From Cylicocyclus nassatus (Eukaryota; Nematoda; Chromadorea; Rhabditida; Strongylidae), in contig CATQJL010000223.1 in assembly GCA_958299035.1 (NCBI GenBank), positions 82,962,255 through 83,026,254 on the forward strand: a stretch of 64,000 nucleotides of DNA, read 5' to 3'. How positions within the stretch are numbered: position 1 is the stretch's first letter; every line of letters begins with the position of its first letter. Positions 55,766 to 64,000 of this stretch are shown here, one piece after another. Both the position numbers and the translations under genes were made by a program. The notes below the pieces were generated by a model. The model was not told the DNA's origin and did no database searches. It saw only the letters and a program-made list of their open reading frames with translations.

Positions 55766-56501
55766 GCTAAGGAATTTAGAATCCTTTAAATTTGTCAAGC
55801 TCAGATTTCTTCATCAAAATTTGGATGCAAGAAACTGCAAATGCTGTTGCAAAGCGGGAATAATTGACTGCTTATAGAACTTGCCGGTGTTCCATGCGTT
55901 TTAAAGAGTGATTATGAAAGCGGAACTGAAAACTTGGTATTGTTCAAGCAGCTATGAGCAGACGAGCAGCTGCAGCCTAATTATGCCAGCTGCGCATATC
56001 GCAGATCTTGCTAATTATTAGAAAGTTTAGAGTCGAATGTGAGCAGAATTTTACGACTTTAAGTAAAGAGGTACATTTTCTGTCTTTTTCAATCAAACTA
56101 TATATGGGCACTGTTTAAGCAGAAATTGCATGTTAGGCAATCTAGCATACAGCGGCAGGACGCAACTGCAGATCTGCCGGCGTCTCTCTTTCGAAACTCA
56201 CTTCCTTTCTCTTTTACTGTTTTCTGTTCCTCCTAAGCACTTACCCTGTCGGACGCAATGACCTGCTTTTTTTTCTGAGTGCAATGACTCACTTCTAGGT
56301 CTAATAGCAAAAGTTTGTTGGGAATGAACAAGATAGGTGTCTTTTTTCATCTTAACACGAGCGCAACTTTTTTGTGATAAACGAGTACAAAGAGAAATTT
56401 GTTTATATTTATTTATCTATTTATTTCTCTGTTTTTATTGTAGTGTAGTATGTAATAGGAGCACAGAGTGATTATTTTTCAATCGAACAAACAAAATCAA
56501 T
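55766..56501. other. No gene recognised; 3' flank of the membrane-protein gene
   Basis: The last 40 bases (TTATTTTTCAATCGAAC) are shared with 11.53 kb, marking the edge of the segmental duplication. Confidence 0.4.
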
Positions 56502-57095
56502 TCAATCACTGCTGATACTTGAGCTTTTGTGTTCTGCGGTACTTGAGCGCGATGCCTGAACTTCAGCTGAATGGCCCGCAACAGTTCTTTTCTTCTTCTT
56601 TAACTTGACAACTACGACAATGACCAGCAAAATTATAATGATGCCCGAAACAACTAGTACCGCTATTATCAGCGGTGACAACCTAAAGTGGCTATTTCCA
56701 AGAAAAGTACGATTATAGCAAGCAGAGGTCAGAACGAACCCTCCTGATGAGGACGATTTTGCAGAAGAGCTGGTTGTGCTCGTAGATGTTGTAGTTGTGG
56801 TCGTTGTTGCTGAATCATGAACAAAAGTAATTGTAAAAGACTGATTTTCTACAAAATCGTTGCAGTATGAAAGCAATAACCAAAAAGAGGCATCCGAGTC
56901 TTTCGTAGAATTTTTTATGCGGCAACTTTGTTGGTCAGAGCTCACACACTTGTCGCAACTGTTTTCTGCTTTGGCACAGATGCCTCGAAATTTTAATGCT
57001 GGCACAAAGCTTGCAAGATTCCAGAAGGTTTCTGATAGAAAAATCGTTTTGCAATTTATTTTCCATAATTTGCTCATAAACATGTAATGTAACAT
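56502..57095 (-). CDS. Thr-rich single-pass membrane protein, intact copy
   Basis: Two exons, 56740-57095 and 56502-56682, around a 57-bp in-frame intron (56683-56739, GTTCGT to CACTTTAG). The intron is predicted because removing it makes the junction match the other copy's splice position. Order: a Cys-containing extracellular module (GICAKAENSCDKC...SCRIKN, LLLSYC), a Thr/Ser-rich stalk (ATTTTTTTSTSTTSS), a membrane span (LSPLIIAVLVVSGIIIILLV), KKKKR stop-transfer, and a Ser-rich cytoplasmic tail. A further exon with a signal peptide probably lies upstream, since the first residues (MLHYMFMSKLWK) are unconvincing; an acceptor TTTTCTATCAG sits near 57030. Function unknown. Mucin-like surface or receptor roles are only guesses. 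Confidence 0.6.
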   Translation of the reverse strand: MLHYMFMSKLWKINCKTIFLSETFWNLASFVPALKFRGICAKAENSCDKCVSSDQQSCRIKNSTKDSDASFWLLLSYCNDFVENQSFTITFVHDSATTTTTTTSTSTTSSSAKSSSSGGFVLTSACYNRTFLGNSHFRLSPLIIAVLVVSGIIIILLVIVVVVKLKKKKRTVAGHSAEVQASRSSTAEHKSSSISSD

Positions 57096-57219
57096 ATCCC
57101 TGTATCAAAGCTCCTTGTAGAAAGCGAGCTACACTTTTCCGTCAACTGTAGTAAGTGAGAAAGCTCAGCCGAATGGCGCAAGAGACTTGGTGTGAAAGAC
57201 GTGAGATGAAAGCGTTGGT

Positions 57220-57512
57220 CGTCCCAGGATCGGTCCAGGAGAGGGGACAAAACTTTTTTCCGAATGGAGATGCGCGCCGATAACCACCCACTTGGAAATT
57301 TTTTGTGATGCTTTTAAGATTTTTGCACGCCCACCACCCCGAAATTCTAGAAGAACGGCATGTTCGAAAATTTTTCACAAGGCTAATAAAAAAAATTGAA
57401 AACTCTTACTTACAAGCATGAACAGATTACTTGCACATTTTTATAACTCATAAAGTTCCAAAATCTTGCGAATTCTCGGGAACGGGGGGGGGGGGACTAC
57501 GGTCCGCCATTT
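57220..57512 (+). mobile_element. CAGTGGCG-family MITE, diverged
   Basis: Shares AACTTTTTTCCGAATG, TTGGAAATTTTTTGTG, TTACTTACAAGCATGAAC and the G-run near its right end (GGTCCGCC). It lies between the intact membrane-protein gene and its duplicated flank and is absent from the 12-13 kb counterpart. Confidence 0.55.
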
Positions 57513-58160
57513 GTTCAACTAATGTACTTATTCGGTTTTGAGTTGATATTGAGCGTCTCATCCATTTGTTCTGCTCTTGTCGCACTGCTTCTCATCTTCG
57601 TCAGCATCCGCAACACTAAGGAGCTTATGAGCAAATAGAAAGAAGCAATATTGCGCCGTTGTATAGCCCAGTAGTAGGCGACAATCAGGCGCGAAGGAAT
57701 TGTTACGCCTTCAATGCCGGCAAATTGCGCGTGCAAAATGACCGTGAAGCGCACACGTTTTCTTCCTAGCATTCTTTAAATATTGTCGCCAAATTTCGGC
57801 ACTGCAGGAAAACTCGTCACATTGTAAGTTCCATTTCTTCAGCAAGTAAAAATTAAATGGGGCAGTAAAAATATGGATCAACCGCGCGGACAGCTAGCAT
57901 AAGCTGTAATGTATACAGCCGGGTAGTTTATCCCAGATGTGCGCACATGGAACCCCCCCCCCCCCTCCCCCCCCCACCCTCCCCCTTATGCGAGTGTCAA
58001 ACAAGCAAGCAGGGAGAAGCAAGTTTATTCTAACAAAAGGATTGTGGATCTTTACCAATTTTCTTCCTTTTCCAAAAGGAAGAAGATTGGTAAAGAAGTT
58101 TTGTTTGAAAGAGACCGTCTTGCTTCATTTTCGAATTTGCGAAATACAATGTGCAAAGTG
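57513..58160. other. Duplicated flank (matches 13.2-14.2 kb)
   Basis: Blocks TTCTGCTCTTGTCGCACTG, GCGTGCAAAATG, GCACACGTTTTCTTCC and CAAACAAGCAAGCAGGG appear in the same order as at 13.2-14.15 kb. The palindrome at 13352 is absent here and a poly-C tract (about 57953-57985) is specific to this copy. Confidence 0.65.
57953..57985. repeat. Poly-C tract
   Basis: C-run with single interruptions. Probably unstable. Confidence 0.85.
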
Positions 58161-59876
58161 AATTGTACTCATTCTGATAGGCCTCACGCAAAGCGCGGAA
58201 GTGTTTCCTGCCCATCACTCCCCTTTTCTCATGCGCTTTCATCTTCATTTTCATTCTGCTGTCTCGCCCAACCATGAACTACCTATTCACTGGAGCAACA
58301 GCGTTGCCCTCCGAACCCAGCGCTGACGACCTATACGAAATATTCATGAGGAGTGACTGACTCTAAATGCGTTTTCATCGGTCGAACACAATCAAGTTTT
58401 CTACAAGCAGCTTGTCACATTGTGGAGGATATGCGGAGATCATGCTTCGCGATTCATATCACTAACCTTATCAGCTTTTCAGCCGCAGTGGCGAGAAAAA
58501 TACAACGACAACTGTCAGACGGCTATAGCTAGAGTCTGACCCCTTTCCTGCTTGAGATTGCATACTGAGTTGCTGGCACAGTTGCAGCGCCGTACCAGAG
58601 CCGTGCTAGCGCAGTGCAGCACCGCGCAAACGGTATACCGCGGAATTCTTGGGGGTTTTTCAATACGCGATGCGCCTATCTGACCAACAACTTCAGAACT
58701 TGCTTTTTCGCCGAATTGAGTTATTCTTCTCTTCAGTCTACTTTTTCATTCATTTCTTATCTTATAACATGTTGAGAGAAATTAGTTTTTCATTTCTTGA
58801 CATATTAGAATTTTCTGAGAATTAGACATAATGTTATCATGAGCTACCGCCCAATTTATTCAAAATTTCCATTTCTAGTTTCTGGAATAGCTTCAATTAC
58901 TATTGGACAGAGTGAACAGAATGCAAGACGATGCAGCTTTTTGGCATTCATAACTGATTTTTGAAATCTTCGAAATGAATTATTTTTGATGTTATCATAT
59001 TCTATATTTGATCAACCCAGTCTTATAGAACACTGAACAGCTAGCAACTAGAGTAACATTCAATGCAATTTTCTCCTCCTTCTGGCAAGTGTTTTCACTC
59101 CCTGATTCGTGAGGGTTGCGGGGATAAAATTATCGTTTTTAGTTCCCAAACGCACCCCATGCTGTAATCGGAAAAGTCGATACTCAATATTCCGAAGCGG
59201 AAAACACTCATTTGTTTTGTTAACTCAACGTTCAATTATGAACGACTTTTAGAAGTTTCAAATTCTGACGGTTTGTTGGTGCTTGAAGCGTTTGTGTATT
59301 TCACGAGTTCGCGAAAATGAAGATGGAAAACTTTTTTTTTGACGAGGCCCAAAAAAATCATTGCATTGCATTTGAATTCTACTCTATCTGAACAGCACCA
59401 AAGCTCTCTGAAAGTTAGAAATGGAATTTTGGAAAATAACTAAAGTAAGGGTAGGTAAAACCATGGGTGGAGATTCTGGCAGTTATTCGAGCGACCATCA
59501 AAGAAGAAGCGCCAATGCTAGAAAGAGAAAGGAATCGTACATCGAACAATATATAAAGCTGTCTGCTGTCTATCTTTATTTTGCACGGCAGGAAGATTAG
59601 CCTAGGACTAACTTTTATCAGCTTTTGACGGGCGAAGCACTTTTGAGGCGGCAACAGTGAAGCACCAACAGAAGCGCATTCCAAATTTATGTTCTTTTGC
59701 AAGAACGTCAGCACGACAGCGTTTATCTGGTCAATAACTTGATTAGTAGGTGACTGCTTTCGAATAATAAATTGCAATCACCAAATAGCGACCTTACGGC
59801 TTAACTTCGATGATCTCTAAAATCAGACCACTTTTTAGCGACATTGGTTTGCTGGTATATACGATCGCGTTATGTT
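58161..59876. other. No gene recognised
   Basis: Several short ORFs, e.g. minus 59415-59777, without family resemblance or splice support. No terminal repeats were found. Confidence 0.35.
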
Positions 59877-61099
59877 CAGGGCCCTGCACGAGATGGGCAA
59901 ATGACAAGCTGGAAATCGTTTTGGGGCCAAAAAGCAAAGGGTATATCGTTTTTGCGGGATCCGGGACGGAGCCCCGGAAGAAGATTCCAAGTGCTAGCAA
60001 AAGAAGGTTTAATCATGCTTACCTTATACATCTAATTCATCGGAAAATAGTTTTCATAAACCTCAACGCACAGCAGACTTCGCGTGCACTATGCCGCGTT
60101 GCCGCTAATTGCCGCGTGCGCGACGTCGCATGAGCGATGCCGTTGAACAGCATGATTACATGATCAGTTCTCAATGCAGGTGCAATGATATAGCACCAAA
60201 TTATGTAAGCAAACAAAGAGAGGCTAGTAGAAACAAAGCATGGAATGTTATGAAAAACTTATGTGAATGGGAGGTGTAATAAGCATTTTTCCAAAAATTT
60301 CGCAAAACTGGTAAATGAAGATGTGAATTCAAATGGCTCGTTTGTAGGCACAGATGACCATACGGTATGAAACTTGATAGTTACATGAACACTGGCCTGC
60401 AGGTCTTATCTTAGAAGTTTCATTGAAAAATTATGTGAATGAAGGTTGTGGCAAGCTTTTTTCTGAAAATTTCCCACTATCAAGAAAATGGAAAAATGGC
60501 TCGTTTGCAGCGCAGAGAAAACGAAATCGCGCGAGACTTGGGTGTATACGCGCAGTAGGACTAAGGAACAATGTATGAAAAATTATGAAAAACTTATGTG
60601 AATGAAGAGTGTGCTACCTGAGGTGAGCATTTCAATTCTCACAATTTTTTCAAAATTTTTACATAAATCTGTTGTTCACCTAAAGTTTACTATATGGTGA
60701 GATTTTGGTTCCGAAACTCCTCCTCTTGTCTTTGTTAGAGCCCAAAATCGCATCAGCAGCCTAGCTTTCTAAGATGGAAAGCGCGCCCCAGTCAATCGAT
60801 ACGCGCGGGAACGGCGTCTCTTAGTCCTATGACTGCGTTCCTTTGATATTTTTTCATTCCTTCATTATTTACCTTGCTTCTTCTACTTCCTGTTTCCTAT
60901 CTTGATACAGATGAGGAGTAATCAGAGGAATTTGAGCATTGCGCTTTTGAGCGCTTTTAGGCGAAGTGCGGAAGGTGCTCTCGTTCCACAAGCACAAAGC
61001 GTCATTTTTGGGCTCAAGGGGGTATTCGTAAAAACTAGTGCGGTCAAAGGGGAATTCGTTCTGGAAAACCCCGTCTGCCCACCTCGTGCCGGGCCCTGG
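59877..61099. mobile_element. CAGGG MITE (hAT type), copy 3, carrying about 1 kb insert
   Basis: Left end CAGGGCCCTGCACGAG, right end CTCGTGCCGGGCCCTG, flanked by the exact duplication GTTATGTT (59869-59876 and 61100-61107). The first 110 and last 110 bases match the 230-bp copies at 20376 and 20965. The middle (about 59975-60985) is foreign and unassigned, with several GAAAAACTTATGTGAATG units at 60255, 60430 and 60595. Confidence 0.85.
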
Positions 61100-61580
61100 T
61101 TATGTTGCATACATATAGTTCCGACTGCAGGTAATCGCCTTTATTGCCGTAGGCTGAACGCCCGCGAGCGTGCAAGTCCAGCTCAGTGCCCAACAGAGAG
61201 CGGCAAATGAACCGTGAAACGAACAAACCTTTGCCACTTTGATTTTTACGATTTCTCCCAAGAAATGCGCATCTTTATTTAGAGCGCGTTTTCTTCCTTG
61301 AGGGCCCGCGACTGTTCGCTATCTCGGGCTGGGGAACGAACTTACTTACCCCGAAAGGCTTGCCGCTACGCAAGCCTTTCGGGTAATGTAAGTCCCCCCC
61401 CCCCAACCTTCCGAGCTCTGGTGAAAGAAAGAGGATGAGTTTGAAACCAAATTTGTACTATTTAGTAAGCATTAGACCTTAAACATTAGTGTGTAAACTT
61501 ACTTAGGAATTATGAAAAACTTATGTGGACTAATTCTGCCAAGTGAATTAAAGTAATTTGGAAAAAAAGGTGAGTACTAT
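61100..61580. other. Unassigned, with a strong hairpin at 61349-61386
   Basis: ACCCCGAAAGGCTTGC and GCAAGCCTTTCGGGT pair across CGCTAC. A G/C-run follows at about 61396. No gene was seen. The hairpin could terminate a decayed rolling-circle-like element, as the other end hairpins in this window do. Confidence 0.45.
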
Positions 61581-62213
61581 TACTTTGGAATATTCGAGAA
61601 TTTTTTCGAATAATCGAATAACCGAATATATTCGAATCTCGAAAATATCGAATAATCGAATTTCGAATATTTTCAAAAACAAAAAGCGTCGATTATTCGA
61701 ATATCGAATATATTCAAAAAAAACAATGTCGAATAATCGAATATCGAATATTTTCGAAATATGAAAATCGTCGAGTAATCAAATATCGAATATACTCGAA
61801 ATGAAAAAAATCCGAATAAACGAATATTTTGCACCGATTATGTCGAATATTCAAACAAATTTTGATCGAATTAGCACACTGAAGGACTCCATGCAGTTGG
61901 CAACTTGGACAACAAACGATGGTTGCTGCTATAGTAGTCAAAATTGTGACGCTGCCATTTAGTTATTCGATTACACGAAATTGTCAAATAATCGAATAAC
62001 TTCTGAAAATAAATATTCGAATATTCGAATATTTTCGAAATCAGAATTATCGAATAATTGAATAATCGAATAAATTCGAAATTGACAGATTTCGAATAAC
62101 CGAATATCGAATATATTCGAGATTTTGAAACTTTCGAATAATCGAATTTCGAATAAAATTTATTCGAATACTTTATTCGAATACTCGAATATTTATTCGA
62201 TTTGGTCCAAAGT
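61581..62213. mobile_element. ATTCG-rich element, copy 3
   Basis: TACTTTGGAATATTCGAG to GATTTGGTCCAAAGT. Nearly the same as copy 1, including the unique centre (GAAGGACTCCATGCAG ... GACGCTGCCA). No clear 8-bp TSD at this copy, so its edges may have mutated. Confidence 0.75.
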
Positions 62214-62539
62214 GGGTACGCTCTTCATTCCCATAAGTTTTTATGTCTTTCGTTGTTCTTATTCATCAGGCGCATATAAAGTCGTTTGGGGACATGTCGT
62301 TTTGGTGCGTGCAGTCATTTTTCCCAGCAGTGAGAAACTTTCAGAGACAACCTTATCGCTCTCTTTAACATACAATTTCAACCACAGCTGCTGCTACCCT
62401 TGGCCTTCGTCTCAGACCTGCCACGTGTGGTTAACATATTGGCAACGTCGGCAACAACATGTTTGTAACATGCAACAACAGGTTGGTAGAACATTTTGGC
62501 TATTAGCCTTAACGCCGACGTTGCCGATCTGACCAGGGA
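62214..62539. other. No gene recognised
   Basis: Repeated CAACA/GTTG motifs (GGCAACGTCGGCAACAACATG) near 62440-62530 form a local inverted repeat. Nothing coding. Confidence 0.35.
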
Positions 62540-62840
62540 AGACACTTTGGTCGAAGTGACCATATGGAAAGTGTTGCATTTGGATAGACAGCCCTTCAAA
62601 CGCTGACCTCAAAACTGCTTTCGCTATCTGGGGAGCGTCTCTCTAAAAGGAGTTATGGCCTTGGTTCTCCTCAAAAGCGGCCTTCTCTTTATCAAGCCGC
62701 GACAAGGCATTTACTCTGCGGCGGCGTGGTGTAGTAGTAAATAGCTGCGGTTTACAGGTGAAAGAACAGGGTCCGAGTCCTGTTTTTGCCAAGCTGTCTT
62801 GCATTTTTCTAAAGTTATTGCTTGCCTTTGAAAATGCCAC
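62540..62840 (+). mobile_element. tRNA-derived SINE-like unit, diverged copy
   Basis: A box TGGTGTAGTAG (62727-62737) and B box GGTCCGAGTCC (62769-62779). The upstream block TTGGTCGAAGTGACCAT and downstream TGCATTTTTCTAAAG match the pair at 30.3 and 31.4 kb. Confidence 0.6.
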
Positions 62841-62861
62841 ATGTGGACAGTTTTATCTATG

Positions 62862-63335
62862 ACTAGCTGGCTTTCCCGGCTCCGCCAAGCCTTTCAAAAC
62901 ACTATGACAAAGATTCCACCACTATTCATGTACAACCTTTCTCTGCGCTCACATCTACATGCCAATTGCCTATTCCCGCTGTGTTAGTAATCAGCATGCT
63001 CGATTATCCCCTGTGCCAAATCCCAGTCCCGTAGCTCAAACTTTGCAAAAAAATCGTAAAATCGATAAAAGCAGCGAATAATTCAACCTAATTTGTATTC
63101 GTAAACAGCATGCTCGACTACCCTCTCCCAACCCCGTGCCAACTCCCAGCCCTATAGCTCAAACTTTGCAAAAAATCGATAAAAATCAATAAAATCGATA
63201 TCGATCAACGACGAAAAGTAGCCTATGACACCTGCCCGGCCCCGAAGTGTATGTGTGCGAAATTTGCTCCGGATCGATTCAGAAATGGAATTTTCTATTC
63301 GAAACATACGTACAGACAGACACTCAGACAATTGC
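62862..63335 (-). mobile_element. Helitron-like element, inverted, with partial duplication
   Basis: Begins ACTAGCTGGC...GGCTCCGCCAAGCC (the CTAGT end read backwards). The block with CAGCATGCTCGA...TAGCTCAAACTTTGC occurs twice (about 62995-63050 and 63108-63170), then GATCGAT..., CGACGAAAAGTAG and ACAGACAGACA follow. Confidence 0.5.
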
Positions 63336-64000
63336 ATCGGAAAGTTCGCGGCCTCAAACTTACATGGCGCCCCGTGGCCCTTGACTTTTCAGAACCGCAC
63401 GCCGCGGCCCATGTATATTTTACCTGGAACGCCGCGGCTAAAGTTGCAATTGAGAAAAGATTTTCGGGAGGTTCGCGGCCCAACCGCCTCATTCGGGGAC
63501 CGTGGGCCTTATCAAAGCCCGCACTTCTTACATGCTGTAGGTCAAGGCGCAACCTGCGATAGGGCTACCCTAAGCATTTATGACGCTGGATATCGCTACT
63601 TGGATCTGGTCCTATCTGACAGATTTGAGTTCTTATGCTTACGAAATAAACTTCAGCAGTCGGATGACTGCTATCGGCGACACTAGGTGATGTCGACAGA
63701 TGAGCTAACAAGTTGCTCAATTTGCACTTAAAGGCAGTGTCCGGGCAAAAAGTCGATTTTGAGATTTTGTGCTTACTTGGGCCTATTCGCTACGCTGAAT
63801 CCAAAAATGCACATTGTAGAGCGCGAAAATGGCAAAAAACGGCTCTAACACAGGAGGGATTTGAGCAGGTGGGCGGGGTCCTCCTCACTGCGAATTCACG
63901 TTCCCGGCTTCCGGAGCGACCTTCTCGCTTCCGCTTTCAAGTCAATCATTCGCACTTGACCGATAGCGATGACAGGACGGCTAGCGGAATCGAGAAAATC
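63336..64000. other. No gene recognised; TTAAAGGCAG-family end at 63728
   Basis: 63728 onward (TTAAAGGCAGTGTCCGGGC) starts another copy of that repeat, running off the window. ORFs before it lack family resemblance. Confidence 0.4.

Overview
The window looks like a piece of a repeat-rich metazoan genome, most likely a nematode (strongylid-like is a guess). There is no bacterial gene organisation. The few credible genes are split into short exons by 41-58 bp introns with TTTTAG/TTCAG-type acceptors and GTAAGA/GTGAGT donors, as is usual in nematodes. Most of the sequence is transposable-element DNA. This was read by eye, so family assignments rest on visible termini, target-site duplications (TSDs) and protein motifs, not on database searches.

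Layout. 1-2.4 kb: decayed RTE-type LINE, minus strand. 3-4.7 kb: a tRNA-like Pol III head and two copies of a CTCAGATAAT inverted-repeat family. 5.8-9.1 kb: an hAT-like GC-rich MITE and two microsatellite-bearing families. 9.9-16.2 kb: short possible exons, three mariner-type MITEs, and a decayed copy of a membrane-protein gene. 16.3-21.9 kb: foldback and CAGGG MITEs. 22.2-23.7 kb: a spliced minus-strand gene whose 41-bp intron has been inflated by a MITE. 24.4-26.6 kb: three head-to-tail CTCAG elements, one split by an ATTCG-rich element. 26.9-31.7 kb: mariner MITEs and a 3.4-kb inverted-repeat element holding a palindromic tandem array and an inverted tRNA-derived pair. 33.4-37.0 kb: PIF-like foldbacks, one a 1.4-kb hairpin. 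38.2-42.2 kb: four mariner hairpins end to end. 43.6-45.4 kb: a second ATTCG element. 46.4-47.3 kb: an unrecognised gene of at least four exons. 48.4-51.6 kb: a Penelope-like retroelement with an intact 839-aa reverse transcriptase/GIY-YIG protein, nested in an hAT-like MITE, itself in a split mariner MITE. 53.7-58.2 kb: a foldback, the intact membrane-protein gene and flanks duplicated from 11.5-14.2 kb. 59.9-63.3 kb: further MITEs, a third ATTCG element, a tRNA-derived element and a Helitron-like element.

The most interesting points are the apparently intact Penelope-like element with its own TSD and nested history; the in-window segmental duplication giving one intact and one broken copy of a Thr-rich single-pass membrane protein; MITE insertion into a tiny intron and into an open reading frame; and inverted-repeat architectures built from tandem repeats and tRNA-like units. 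No operon, CRISPR array, rRNA or convincing functional tRNA was found.
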